Assembly (NCBI RefSeq): GCF_002269125.1
Contig: NZ_NQKI01000002.1
Coordinates: 222,955-286,954 of the forward strand
DNA length: 64,000 nucleotides
Source of the DNA: Pseudomonas lundensis
GTDB lineage: Bacteria; Pseudomonadota; Gammaproteobacteria; Pseudomonadales; Pseudomonadaceae
Direction of reading: 5' to 3'
Part shown: positions 51,927 to 62,202 of the stretch, piece after piece
How the letters are laid out: each line of letters begins with the position of its first letter
How positions within the stretch are numbered: position 1 is the stretch's first letter
Made by a program: the position numbers and the translations under genes
The notes under the pieces: model-generated
Database searches by the model: none
Told to the model about the DNA's origin: nothing
Seen by the model: only the letters and a program-made list of their open reading frames with translations

Positions 51927-52095
51927 CACACCTGGCATTTTCTGTTGCCAATCGCAGCTGCACGTTGCTGCTCGGCAACAGAGGAGGCCATGGGGTCACG
52001 ATGTTTATTAGCTAGCTCGCTATCTTTATGTTCAAGATCCGTCAGCACAGCTAGACTACCGGGTCGCGCTGACACTCGTCCGACCTGGATCCCTG

Positions 52096-53292
52096 ATGAA
52101 CTTTAGAACCATTTTGATTCTCGGTGCCTTGAGCGCCTTCGGTCCCTTGGCCATCGATTTTTACTTACCGGGTTTCCCGGCGATGGCTCAAGCATTCGCG
52201 ACCGATGAAAAACACATTCAACTCACTCTGGCGGTTTACTTTCTGGGCTTGTCCATCGGCCAGTTGGTCTACGGCCCCATTGCGGATCGGTTTGGGCGGC
52301 GCGTGCCTTTGTTGGTGGGCGTCGGGCTGTTCACTGCGGCGTCTTTTGCCTGTGCCTTTGCGCCCTCGCTGGATTGGCTGATCGGGGCGCGCTTTGTCCA
52401 GGCCCTTGGCGGTTGTGCAGGGATGGTGCTGTCGCGGGCGATTGTCAGTGACAAGTGCGATGCAGTGGGCTCAGCCAAGGTGTTTTCGCAACTGATGCTG
52501 GTCATGGGGCTGGCGCCGATCCTTGCTCCCATGCTCGGCGGCCTGCTGGTGAATGTGTACGGCTGGCAGGCGATTTTCATTGTCCTGACGGGTTTCAGTG
52601 CCCTGGCAGCGCTCGCCGTGGCGCTGGGCCTGCCGGAAAGTTTACCGGCCAATGTGCCGCGTCAGCCGTTGTCCGGCGCGTTGCGCCAATACGGCCGGTT
52701 GCTCAAGGACCGTGAATACCTGGGGCATGCGCTGACCGGCGGGATTGCCATGGCCGGGATGTTCGCCTATATCGCGGGCTCGCCGTTTGTGTTCATCAAG
52801 TTGTATGGCGTCCCGGCCGAGCACTACGGTTGGCTGTTCGGCAGCAATGCGGCGGGCTTCATTCTTGTGGCACAAATCAACGCGCGGTTACTGGCCAAGC
52901 GTGGCCCTGCCTTTTTGCTGTCGCGCATGGTGTGGGTGTACCTGGCCGCCGGGTTGACTCTGTTGGGCGTCAGCGCCTTGCACACGGCGCAACTGTGGCC
53001 GCTGTTGATCCCGCTGTTTATCTGCATCGCCAGCCTGGGTTGCATCATTCCCAATGCCTCGGCCTGCGCCATGAGCGGGCAGGGCGCACGGGCGGGAAGC
53101 GCTTCGGCATTGCTCGGTTGCCTGCAGTTCAGCGTGGCGGCGGCTGCGGCATGGCTGGTGGGGGTTTTACACGATGGCAGCGCCATGCCGATGGCCATGG
53201 TCATCAGCTTGTGCGGGATTTTGGCGGTGTCGATTGCGCTGGCAACCCGGCGGCTGTACACCGCGCGGATTGCCGCTCAAACGTCGATTTGA
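52096..53292 (+). CDS. Bcr/CflA family multidrug efflux transporter (MFS)
   Basis: A 398-residue major facilitator protein with 12 helices. It has FYLPGFPAMAQAF and the MFS motif GPIADRFGRRVPLL between helices 2 and 3, and the drug:H+ antiporter pattern VQALGGCAGMVLSRAIVSD. Likely substrates are bicyclomycin, sulfonamides or small peptides, but none is proven here. It stands alone. Confidence 0.88.
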   Translation: MNFRTILILGALSAFGPLAIDFYLPGFPAMAQAFATDEKHIQLTLAVYFLGLSIGQLVYGPIADRFGRRVPLLVGVGLFTAASFACAFAPSLDWLIGARFVQALGGCAGMVLSRAIVSDKCDAVGSAKVFSQLMLVMGLAPILAPMLGGLLVNVYGWQAIFIVLTGFSALAALAVALGLPESLPANVPRQPLSGALRQYGRLLKDREYLGHALTGGIAMAGMFAYIAGSPFVFIKLYGVPAEHYGWLFGSNAAGFILVAQINARLLAKRGPAFLLSRMVWVYLAAGLTLLGVSALHTAQLWPLLIPLFICIASLGCIIPNASACAMSGQGARAGSASALLGCLQFSVAAAAAWLVGVLHDGSAMPMAMVISLCGILAVSIALATRRLYTARIAAQTSI

Positions 53293-53293
53293 T

Positions 53294-53464
53294 TTAGCCA
53301 GCCATTCGTTCAGGCAATCTGTGCGGGGCTTGCAAACGTGTACGCAGCGTATCCACAAAGGCTCTGGCCTCGGACTCGCTGCGAAAATTGATCGCTTGTT
53401 GGTCGATTTGAACCTGCCACTGGCAGTCGCGGGATCTTGCTAACGCTTTTATCAGGATTTTCAT
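53294..53464 (-). CDS. Small conserved-looking protein, function unknown
   Basis: A 56-residue protein (MKILIKALARSRDCQWQVQI) that looks like a complete small domain with helix ARAFVDTLRTRLQ. GAGGAGG, a strong ribosome site, lies six bases before ATG 53464, which supports a real gene. It is convergent with the Bcr-type gene, one base from its stop. Confidence 0.6.
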   Translation of the reverse strand: MKILIKALARSRDCQWQVQIDQQAINFRSESEARAFVDTLRTRLQAPHRLPERMAG

Positions 53465-53587
53465 TTCTGGCCTCCTCAGGTTCGCAAAGGAGGCCAGTGT
53501 ATGCCCGATAACGCTGAGAAATATGACGGGCATCAAGTCTCTGACTGACGGTTACAAAATGGCCGGTCCAGTCCCGTCACCTGCCTC

Positions 53588-54601
53588 TCAAAATCCTTCC
53601 AGTACAATCTTGCCCTTGGACTTGCCGCTTTCCAGCAGCGTGTGGGCGCGACGCAGGTTGTTCGCGTTGATGGTGCCGAAATGTTCGCCCACGGTGGTGC
53701 GCAGGGTGCCAGCGTCGATCAGTTCCGCGACCCGGTTCAGCAAGTGATGCTGTTCAATCATGTCCGGGGTTTCGAACAACGAGCGGGTGTACATGAACTC
53801 CCAATGCAACGACAGGCTCTTGCGTTTAAGCAGTGAGATGTCCAGCGCCTTGGGGTCGTCGATCAGGGCCAGTTTGCCCTGCGGCGCCAATGCCTCGACC
53901 AGTTGCGCCAGATGTTGATCGGTTTGGGTCAGGCTGGCGACGTGAGTTACGGCGTCGATACCGGCCTGCAGCAACGCTTCGCTCAGGGGCTGGCGATGAT
54001 CGACGATCACATCGGCGCCCAGTTCGCGCACCCAGGCTTGGGTTTCCGGACGCGAAGCGCTGCCGATGACCTTGAGCCCGGTGAGCTGACTGGCCAGTTG
54101 GGTCAGGATCGACCCTACGCCGCCCGCCGCACCCACAATCAACAGGCGTTGGTGAAGGTCAGTCTTGCCTTGTGCGATGCCGAGGCGGTCAAACAACAGT
54201 TCCCACGCAGTGATGGCCGTTAAAGGCAGTGCAGCGGCTTCTGCGAAGCCCAGGCTTTTTGGCATATGGCCGACGATGCGTTCGTCGACCACGTGACGCT
54301 CACTGTTGGCACCGGCGCGGGCGATGGAACCGGCATAAAACACCTTGTCGCCGACCTTGAACAGACTCACATCACTGCCCACGGCCTTGACCACACCGGC
54401 CACGTCCCACCCCAGAACCTTGGCAGTGCCTGGGTCGGGCTGTGCGTTTTGCCGCACTTTGGTATCGACCGGGTTCACGGAAATGGCGTTGACTTCCACC
54501 AGCAGGTCTCGCGGCCCGGCGACCGGTTCCGGCAGTTCAATATCTTGCAGGGCCTGCGGATCTTCAATGGGCAAAGAATGGTAATAACCGACAGCTTTCA
54601 T
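53588..54601 (-). CDS. Zinc-type alcohol dehydrogenase / quinone oxidoreductase family protein
   Basis: A 337-residue MDR-superfamily oxidoreductase: MKAVGYYHSLPIEDP, then SVNPVDTKVRQ, VLGWDVAGVV, and the nucleotide fold LLIVGAAGGVGSILTQLASQL. No zinc-ligand cysteines are visible, so it is of the NADPH quinone reductase type (ZADH/ZTA1-like). ATG 54601 has AGGA nine bases before it; the frame extends to 54832 without coding character. It is divergent from a LysR gene, its probable regulator. Confidence 0.87.
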   Translation of the reverse strand: MKAVGYYHSLPIEDPQALQDIELPEPVAGPRDLLVEVNAISVNPVDTKVRQNAQPDPGTAKVLGWDVAGVVKAVGSDVSLFKVGDKVFYAGSIARAGANSERHVVDERIVGHMPKSLGFAEAAALPLTAITAWELLFDRLGIAQGKTDLHQRLLIVGAAGGVGSILTQLASQLTGLKVIGSASRPETQAWVRELGADVIVDHRQPLSEALLQAGIDAVTHVASLTQTDQHLAQLVEALAPQGKLALIDDPKALDISLLKRKSLSLHWEFMYTRSLFETPDMIEQHHLLNRVAELIDAGTLRTTVGEHFGTINANNLRRAHTLLESGKSKGKIVLEGF

Positions 54602-54723
54602 AGGGCGCATCCTGAAGAGGGAGAAAACGTGGGGCGATGATTCGCTATTTCCTGCCGTTGTAAAACCGGCTAAAACGGCAGGCTCTTTCAATATATTTTT
54701 GATAATAGGCGGGTTTATCCACC

Positions 54724-55629
54724 ATGCTGCGCTTTGATGACCTGCAAGTGTTTGTGCGCGCTGCCGATCTGGGCAGCCTGTCCGCGGCGGCGCGGGTGAT
54801 GGACATGTCGCCAGCAGTGGCGAGTGCGGCACTCAAACGGCTTGAGGCTCAGTTGGGCTCGCGTTTGCTGGCGCGTTCGACCCGCAGCCTGCGTTTGACA
54901 GCTGAGGGGCAGGGTTTTCTGGAGTATGCCCGTAAGGCGTTGAGCAGTCTGGATGAAGGAAGGCGACTCTTGTCCCGCGGGCAGGATCAGGTCAGTGGGG
55001 TTTTGCAGCTCTCGGCGCCTTCAGACTTTGGCCGAAACGTCCTGTTGCCATGGCTTGATGCCTTTCAGCGTGAGCACCCGCAACTTACGGTTCGGCTACT
55101 GCTGGGGGACCGCATTGCCGATCTGTTTCGTCAGCCGGTGGACATCGCTTTGCGCTATGGCGAGCCGGAGGATTCCAGTTTGGTTGCCTTGCCGGTGGCG
55201 GCGGACAATCGCCGGGTGTTATGCGCGTCGCCCGCTTATCTGGCGCGTGCTGGCGAGCCGCATCAACTCGAACAACTGCTGCAACACAATTGCCTGCTGT
55301 ATATGCTCGGCACACGCGTACACGACCACTGGCGATTTCATGATGGCAAGCGTGAGTCAGGCCTGACAGTGAGCGGGGACCGTTTCAGCGATGATGCGGA
55401 TGTGGTGCGTTTGTGGGCATTGGCCGGGGCGGGAATTGCTTATAAATCCTGGCTGGACGTGTCGGCGGATGTGCGAGCGGGAAGGCTCATCGTGCTGATG
55501 CCAGAGCTGGTGGGCGAGCGGGCACCGCTGAACATGTTGTGTGCTCACCGGGCACAGTTGAGCAAACCGGTGAAATTATTACGGGACATGCTTGGCGAGC
55601 GTTGTGCAGAACTGGCTCGGTACCCGTAA
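54724..55629 (+). CDS. LysR family transcriptional regulator
   Basis: A 301-residue LysR protein: N-terminal winged helix (MLRFDDLQVFVRAADLGSLS, then MSPAVASAALKRLEAQLGSR) and a substrate-binding domain (SGVLQLSAPSDFGRNVLLPW). It resembles regulators of the divergent quinone oxidoreductase in other pseudomonads by its position. It is convergent with the adenine deaminase gene. Confidence 0.87.
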   Translation: MLRFDDLQVFVRAADLGSLSAAARVMDMSPAVASAALKRLEAQLGSRLLARSTRSLRLTAEGQGFLEYARKALSSLDEGRRLLSRGQDQVSGVLQLSAPSDFGRNVLLPWLDAFQREHPQLTVRLLLGDRIADLFRQPVDIALRYGEPEDSSLVALPVAADNRRVLCASPAYLARAGEPHQLEQLLQHNCLLYMLGTRVHDHWRFHDGKRESGLTVSGDRFSDDADVVRLWALAGAGIAYKSWLDVSADVRAGRLIVLMPELVGERAPLNMLCAHRAQLSKPVKLLRDMLGERCAELARYP

Positions 55630-55668
55630 TCGCCGCCGCACGCGACGGCAGCGATCACGGACAAGGCG

Positions 55669-56703
<1,035 letters not shown>

Positions 56704-56845
56704 CTATTTGCCACATCTTTGTCATTGGTGAGGTGCGCAAGCGCGGAGTTGTGCATTCAGTGAACTAAGATGTAACGAAACGTTAGCGAGTTGCGGCAGT
56801 CTGTAACCCAACGACGTGTATTGGTTCTCAGGCAAAAGGCTCGCG

Positions 56846-57931
56846 ATGCTGACTTTCTTAAAAGATGAAAAACTCCTGCTACTGGCAATTGTCCTGGCGT
56901 GCGCTGCCTTCCCGCTGGAGCCCTGGCTGCTGCATAACGGGCAAGTGACAGCGCTGGTGGCTGGTGGGGTACTGATTGCAGCCATTGTGTGTGCATCCAT
57001 GCGCGTGGCCCATCACGCTGAAGTGCTGGCTGAAAAGTTCGGTGACCCTTACGGAACGATGATCCTGACACTGTCAGCCGTTCTTGTTGAGGTCGTCATC
57101 CTTGCGATCATGATGAGCAATGAAGCATCTCCAACGTTGGTGCGGGATACGATCTATTCAGCCGTGATGTTGGATATCAACGGGATTCTGGGCCTGGCAG
57201 CACTGATGGGCGGGATCAAGCACGGTGAACAGTCCTACAACGACGATTCGGCGCGCACTTACAGTGTGATGATTCTGACGGCCATGGGCGTGTCGATGGT
57301 GGTGCCGGAATTCATCCCCAAGGCTGATTGGAAAATTTATTCGGCCTTCACGATTGGCGCGATGGTGTTGCTGTACACCCTGTTCTTGCGCATGCAGGTC
57401 GGGCCGCACAGTTACTTTTTCAGTTACAGCTACCCCGAAAAAAAGGGCCGTAAACGTGCGCCAGAAGGGGAACCCGCGAACCTGAAACTGTCGGTCGGGG
57501 TTTTGGTGTTTGGCATTATCGTGATCGGCGCCTTGGCCGAGGTGATGTCCAAGGCGCTCGACCTGGGGCTGGAAGGGACGGGCGCACCGCCCGTGATTAC
57601 CGCGATTGTGGTGGCCGCGATCTCGGCGGCGCCAGAAATCTTGACGGCCCTGCGTGCAGCATTGGCCAATCGCATGCAGTCGGTGGTGAATGTGGCGCTC
57701 GGGGCTTCGCTGTCCACTGTTATCTTGACGGTGCCCGTGATGGAGGCCATGGCGCTGTACACCGGCCAGCCGTTCCAGATGGCCATGACGCCCGTGCAAA
57801 CGGTGATGGTGTTGATCACGTTGGTCGTGAGTGCCATCAACTTGAATGACGGCGAGACCAATGCGATCGAAGGCATGACGCATTTTGTGCTGTTTGCGAC
57901 GTTCATCATGCTGTCGCTATTGGGGCTTTGA
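56846..57931 (+). CDS. Calcium:proton antiporter (ChaA-like)
   Basis: A 361-residue cation/H+ antiporter of the CaCA family with about ten helices. The two ion-binding regions are GTMILTLSAVLVEVVILAIM (with Glu) and AAISAAPEILTALRAALANR (with Glu). E. coli ChaA exchanges Ca2+, Na+ or K+ for protons. ATG 56846 follows AAAGG at a good distance; the frame opens at 56816. Confidence 0.88.
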   Translation: MLTFLKDEKLLLLAIVLACAAFPLEPWLLHNGQVTALVAGGVLIAAIVCASMRVAHHAEVLAEKFGDPYGTMILTLSAVLVEVVILAIMMSNEASPTLVRDTIYSAVMLDINGILGLAALMGGIKHGEQSYNDDSARTYSVMILTAMGVSMVVPEFIPKADWKIYSAFTIGAMVLLYTLFLRMQVGPHSYFFSYSYPEKKGRKRAPEGEPANLKLSVGVLVFGIIVIGALAEVMSKALDLGLEGTGAPPVITAIVVAAISAAPEILTALRAALANRMQSVVNVALGASLSTVILTVPVMEAMALYTGQPFQMAMTPVQTVMVLITLVVSAINLNDGETNAIEGMTHFVLFATFIMLSLLGL

Positions 57932-57936
57932 GGCAA

Positions 57937-57970
57937 AGGGCGGCTTGAACGCGCCGCCCTCTGTTCTGCT
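57937..57970. terminator. Terminator between the antiporter and SDR genes
   Basis: AGGGCGGC (57937-57944) and GCCGCCCT (57953-57960) form a stem with an eight-base loop, followed by a T-rich tract, between two convergent genes. Confidence 0.75.
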
Positions 57971-58653
57971 TACCAGGGAATCGTCTGACCTTTGTAGTCG
58001 ATAAAGTAATGCCCGCCTTTCCCTGCATATGCCTTCACTTGTTCAACCAGCCCACGGGTACTGGTTTCAACATCTATATCGGCGCCTTCACCGCCCATGT
58101 CGGTCTTTACCCACCCCGGGTGCAGGGTCAGTACGGTAGGCCGGTCTTCACCCAGTTGACTGATGAACGTATTCGTCATGGAGTTGAGTGCGGCCTTGCT
58201 GGCTTTGTAGAGGGCAAGTTCAGGCGCGTCAGGCGATTTAATACTGCCGAGCCCGGAACTCATAAACGCCAAAACCCCACTGCCTTTACGTATTTTGCTG
58301 ACAAAGGCTTGTGCCAGGGTGATCGGCGCTACGCTGTTGGTCAGGAACAATTGGCCGATGTCGGTCAGGCTGGCGCGCCCCGACGCTTGATCGTCCGGGC
58401 CCTTGATGCCAGCGTTCACAAACACCAGGTCATATACTTCGGTGTCCAGTTTTTGGCTCAAGGCCCGGATGGCCTCAACGTTGTCCAGATCCAGTTGTTC
58501 AATGCTGGCCTTGCCCAGTGCTTTAAGCTTTTCCACGTTGTCAGGGTTACGCACCGTGGCGGTGACGTTCCACCCATCTTTGATGAGTTGCTCGACCAGG
58601 CCCAGACCCAGTCCGCGTGAGGCGCCAATGATAAGTGCGTTTTTAGCTGTCAT
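57970..58653 (-). CDS. Short-chain dehydrogenase (CsgA-like)
   Basis: A 227-residue SDR: NADP site IIGASRGLGLGLVEQL, then FVNAGIKGP and the catalytic Tyr-Lys in ALYKASKAALNSM. The C-terminus ends HYFIDYKGQTIPW, a common ending in Pseudomonas proteins of this small SDR type. The substrate is unknown. ATG 58653. Confidence 0.85.
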   Translation of the reverse strand: MTAKNALIIGASRGLGLGLVEQLIKDGWNVTATVRNPDNVEKLKALGKASIEQLDLDNVEAIRALSQKLDTEVYDLVFVNAGIKGPDDQASGRASLTDIGQLFLTNSVAPITLAQAFVSKIRKGSGVLAFMSSGLGSIKSPDAPELALYKASKAALNSMTNTFISQLGEDRPTVLTLHPGWVKTDMGGEGADIDVETSTRGLVEQVKAYAGKGGHYFIDYKGQTIPW

Positions 58654-59063
58654 GAGTCGCGTCCTATGAAAGGTAAATGAGGATCACCGAACACGGTTTT
58701 ACTCCTTCAGCCAGCCACTGCCCAGCCGTACAGTTTGGTTAAAAAATATACAAACCTGAGCGCCCGTTACAGAATGTGCGCTCAGGTTGGGTTTGCACGG
58801 GTTATCCACAGGTTGCTCCACAGGATCTGTGCGCAACCCGGGCGGCCGGCTATAAGTACGAGTGGCGATGGTCCGAAGCGGTATAAGTCAGGTTAACGCG
58901 CTGTTTGCACAGCGTTTTTCCTTTTCAGAAGTGGGTGTCGATCAAAAAACGTACAAAGTGATGCAGGCCACGCCCGATAAGGGCTGTAGCCGTGTGTGCT
59001 CAGGTTATCCACAGTCGGGTGCACAGTGGTAGTGGGCAACTGTTTAGGTGGGAACAAAGCCTG
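58654..59063. promoter_or_regulatory. 410-base gap with DnaA boxes and two opposed terminator-like hairpins
   Basis: No gene is found. AACCTGAGCGC (58753-58763) and GCGCTCAGGTT (58778-58788) form a perfect 11-base stem, with a T-rich tract next on the minus strand, and could end the YigZ transcript. CGCTG/CAGCG (58899-58914) is followed by TTTTT on the plus strand. Two perfect DnaA-box 9-mers TTATCCACA lie at 58802-58810 and 59005-59013. Confidence 0.55.
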
Positions 59064-59666
59064 TCAGCCTTCAACGTGGATCGGCTTGCGGATCAACATA
59101 ATGCGGCCACGACTGAGGTCGGCCAGTTGCGCTTGCAAGACAGGAATATGCGCGTCGCAGACTTCCAGGCATAACTCCACCCCGTTGGCGGTGAAGGTTT
59201 CGTTGCTCAGCACGCCGTTGAGTTCTGACACGCGCAATTTGACCAGTGCCAATTCACTGAAGCTGCAAGCGCACTCAAGTGCGACCCGGGTGATAAGCGG
59301 TGACTTTTCGGCCGTTTGCAGGCATTTGTTGGCGCCACCCCCATAAGCACGTGCCAAACCCCCCGTGCCCAGTTGAATGCCGCCATACCAGCGAGTCACC
59401 AGCACCACAACGTGATCGCAATCTTGCGCTTCAATGGCCGACAGAATGGGGCGTCCAGCTGTGCCGCCGGGTTCGCCGTCATCGCTGCTGCGGTACTGAT
59501 CGCCCAGCTTCCAGGCCCAACAGTTATGGGACGCGTTGAGGTCGCTGTGCCGCTCAATAAAGTCGTAGGCCTCTTGAGCACTGGTGATGGGCGCGGCATA
59601 GGTGATGAAGCGGCTCTTGCGGATTTCTTCGCGGTGCTCGCATGGACCGGTCAGGGTTGAAGGCAT
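59064..59666 (-). CDS. YigZ family protein (IMPACT-like)
   Basis: A 200-residue protein of the YigZ/UPF0029 family: KSRFITYAAPITSAQEAYDF, then DDGEPGGTAGRPIL and the conserved VTRWYGGIQLGTGGLARAYG. The N-terminal half is the conserved domain and the C-terminal half is a ferredoxin-like fold. Its eukaryotic relative IMPACT regulates translation; the bacterial function is not established. ATG 59666. Confidence 0.85.
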   Translation of the reverse strand: MPSTLTGPCEHREEIRKSRFITYAAPITSAQEAYDFIERHSDLNASHNCWAWKLGDQYRSSDDGEPGGTAGRPILSAIEAQDCDHVVVLVTRWYGGIQLGTGGLARAYGGGANKCLQTAEKSPLITRVALECACSFSELALVKLRVSELNGVLSNETFTANGVELCLEVCDAHIPVLQAQLADLSRGRIMLIRKPIHVEG

Positions 59667-59728
59667 ATCGGTTCCGGGCTGTGCGCGAGGCGTGGAGGCT
59701 CCGCGGCGGGGCTGAGGAGAAGTGAACG

Positions 59729-60649
59729 TTAGCGTGTCGATTCAAGGCTCTCAAGGAAACTTTCAAGGACCAGGTGAGGGCGGCGGCCTTTGCGGGTGAC
59801 CGAGGCCAGGCTCAAATCATAAAAACGCGATTCGGGTTTGAGCGCACGCAGACGACCTTGTTGCACCCACAAACTGGCGTAATGGTCAGGCAGGTAGCCT
59901 ATGTAGCGTCCGGTCAGAATCAGGAACGCCATGCCTTCGCGGTCTGAGGCGCTGGCGGAGCACTTGAGTGCCTGATAATGCGCCTGAATCTCTGAGGGCA
60001 GACGAAAAGTCGGCGCAATGGCGTCCTGATCGTTGAGGCGGTCGTCTTGTAGCTGGACGTCATCGACATAAAACAGTGGGTGACCGACAGCACAGTAAAG
60101 CAGCGACCGTTCGCTATACAGCGGTTGATATTCCAGACCGGATAACGCACTGGCCTGAGGCACAACGCCCACGTGCAGACGTCCGTCGAGCACACCTTGT
60201 TCAACTTCATTGGGCGAAATCATGCGGATCTGAATTTGAACGTCGGGCCCGCGTTCTTTGAGTTGAGCCAATGCGTGGGTGATGCGCATATGGGGGAGGG
60301 TGACGAGGTTGTCCGTAAGGCCGATGGTCAGCTCACCGCGCAAGTGTTGATGCAGGCCGTTGACCTCTGTGCGAAAGCTCTCTAACGCGCCAAGTAATTG
60401 CAACGCTGACTGGTAGACCTCGCGACCTTCTTCCGTCAGGGAAAACCCCGCGCGTCCGCGTTGGCATAGGCGCAAGCCCAGGCGCTGCTCCAGATCACTC
60501 ATTTGCTGGCTGATCGCAGACCGGCCAATGCCGAGGACTGTTTCTGCTGCAGAAAAACCGCCGCACTCCACCACACTGCGAAAGATGCGCAACAAGCGAA
60601 TATCGAAGTCGCTGACTTGCGCCAAGGCATCGGAACGACGGCTGCTCAT
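59729..60649 (-). CDS. bauR: LysR family regulator of beta-alanine catabolism (BauR-like)
   Basis: A 306-residue LysR regulator: winged helix (IRLLRIFRSVVECGGFSAAE, then IGRSAISQQMSDLEQRLGLR) and an effector domain. It is divergent from bauA and matches PA0133 (BauR), which activates bauABCD in response to beta-alanine. The 123-base gap to bauA holds a LysR-type box. Confidence 0.87.
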   Translation of the reverse strand: MSSRRSDALAQVSDFDIRLLRIFRSVVECGGFSAAETVLGIGRSAISQQMSDLEQRLGLRLCQRGRAGFSLTEEGREVYQSALQLLGALESFRTEVNGLHQHLRGELTIGLTDNLVTLPHMRITHALAQLKERGPDVQIQIRMISPNEVEQGVLDGRLHVGVVPQASALSGLEYQPLYSERSLLYCAVGHPLFYVDDVQLQDDRLNDQDAIAPTFRLPSEIQAHYQALKCSASASDREGMAFLILTGRYIGYLPDHYASLWVQQGRLRALKPESRFYDLSLASVTRKGRRPHLVLESFLESLESTR

Positions 60650-60663
60650 AGTTTAGTAAACGC

Positions 60664-60678
60664 CTAACTGAAGGTTAG
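60664..60678. promoter_or_regulatory. Candidate LysR-type box in the bauR/bauA gap
   Basis: CTAAC and GTTAG form a dyad with a five-base centre, which also fits the T-N11-A pattern of LysR operators. It lies 15 bases from the bauR start codon, where autoregulation would be expected. Confidence 0.5.
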
Positions 60679-60772
60679 AAGAGTTGGATTTCATCGACTT
60701 TATAGGCGTGGCAATTTAGCTGCAACCACGATTTTGACCCGACACTGCACTCTGTCTTGCGAGGTTTTGCTG

Positions 60773-62122
60773 ATGAACATGCCTGAAAACGCCGAGTTAA
60801 ACGTAGCCAGCCAGCTAAAGCTGGATGCGCACTGGATGCCCTACACCGCCAATCGTAATTTTCATCGTGATCCGCGTTTTATCATCGGCGCCAAGGGCAG
60901 TTATCTGACGGATGATAAAGGTCGGCAAATTTATGACTCATTGTCAGGTCTGTGGACATGTGGTGCAGGCCATACACGCACAGAGATTCAGGAAGCCGTG
61001 GCCAAGCAGCTCGGCACGCTGGATTACTCGCCAGCCTTTCAATATGGCCATCCCTTGTCGTTTCAGCTGGCCGAGAAAATTACCGAGTTGACGCCCGGTA
61101 ACTTGAACCATGTGTTCTTCACCGATTCCGGCTCGGAGTGTGCGGATACCGCTGTGAAAATGGTGCGTGCGTACTGGCGGCTGAAAGGCCAATCGACCAA
61201 AACCAAAATGATTGGTCGGGCACGCGGTTATCACGGGGTGAACATTGCGGGCACTAGTCTGGGGGGCGTGAACGGCAATCGTAAGTTGTTTGGTCAGGCC
61301 ATGGCGGATGTCGACCATCTCCCGCACACCTTGCTGGCGAGCAATGCCTTTTCACGCGGTATGCCAGAGTTGGGTGGTATCGCGCTGGCGGACGAACTGC
61401 TCAAGTTGATCGAGCTGCATGACGCTTCAAATATCGCCGCGGTGTTTGTCGAGCCGATGGCAGGGTCTGCCGGGGTGCTGGTTCCGCCTCAGGGATATCT
61501 GAAACGCCTGCGTGAAATCTGTGATCAGCACAACATCCTGCTGGTATTCGATGAGGTTATTACCGGGTTTGGTCGCACAGGCTCAATGTTTGGAGCCGAC
61601 AGTTTCGGTGTGACGCCGGACTTGATGTGTATCGCCAAGCAGGTCACTAACGGTGCGATTCCAATGGGGGCTGTGATTGCCTCTACCGAGATTTATCAGA
61701 CATTCATGAATCAGCCGACGCCGGAGTACGCCGTCGAATTCCCGCACGGCTATACCTATTCCGCCCACCCGGTGGCGTGTGCAGCAGGGCTTGCCGCGCT
61801 GGACTTGCTGCAAAAAGAACATCTGGTCCAGAGCGTCGCTGAGGTTGCACCGCATTTCGAGAATGCGTTGCATGGTTTGAAAGGCGTGAAGAACGTCATC
61901 GATATCCGTAACTACGGTCTGGCTGGTGCGATCCAGATTGCTCCACGCGATGGCGATGTGATTGTGCGTCCTTTCGATGCCGCGATGAAGCTGTGGAAGG
62001 CCGGGTTCTACGTTCGTTTCGGCGGTGACACGCTGCAGTTTGGCCCGACTTTCAATAGCAAACCTCAGGATCTGGATCGCTTGTTCGATGCAGTGGGAGA
62101 GGCGTTGAATCAGATCGACTGA
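60773..62122 (+). CDS. bauA: Beta-alanine:pyruvate transaminase (omega-amino acid aminotransferase)
   Basis: A 449-residue class-III PLP aminotransferase that makes malonate semialdehyde and alanine from beta-alanine and pyruvate. Motifs: SGLWTCGAGHTR, the PLP-binding loop VFDEVITGFGRTG, Lys289 (CIAKQVTNGAIPMGAV) as Schiff-base residue, and YTYSAHPVACAAGLAAL. It is close to PA0132. GAGG eight bases before ATG 60773 sets the start; the frame is open to 60734. The bauC gene follows after 80 bases. Confidence 0.93.
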   Translation: MNMPENAELNVASQLKLDAHWMPYTANRNFHRDPRFIIGAKGSYLTDDKGRQIYDSLSGLWTCGAGHTRTEIQEAVAKQLGTLDYSPAFQYGHPLSFQLAEKITELTPGNLNHVFFTDSGSECADTAVKMVRAYWRLKGQSTKTKMIGRARGYHGVNIAGTSLGGVNGNRKLFGQAMADVDHLPHTLLASNAFSRGMPELGGIALADELLKLIELHDASNIAAVFVEPMAGSAGVLVPPQGYLKRLREICDQHNILLVFDEVITGFGRTGSMFGADSFGVTPDLMCIAKQVTNGAIPMGAVIASTEIYQTFMNQPTPEYAVEFPHGYTYSAHPVACAAGLAALDLLQKEHLVQSVAEVAPHFENALHGLKGVKNVIDIRNYGLAGAIQIAPRDGDVIVRPFDAAMKLWKAGFYVRFGGDTLQFGPTFNSKPQDLDRLFDAVGEALNQID

Positions 62123-62202
62123 TCCCTTCTATATAGAAGAGACATTTTTGGCTTTCGACGTGCGCGTAATGTGTGCGTCTGCAGACCTGTTTTGGAGTGG
62201 CA

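Noticed and set aside
58802..59013. Chromosomal origin suggested by two DnaA boxes
   Set aside because: No dnaA, dnaN, rpmH or gidA/B genes are nearby and there is no AT-rich unwinding region; only two boxes are present.
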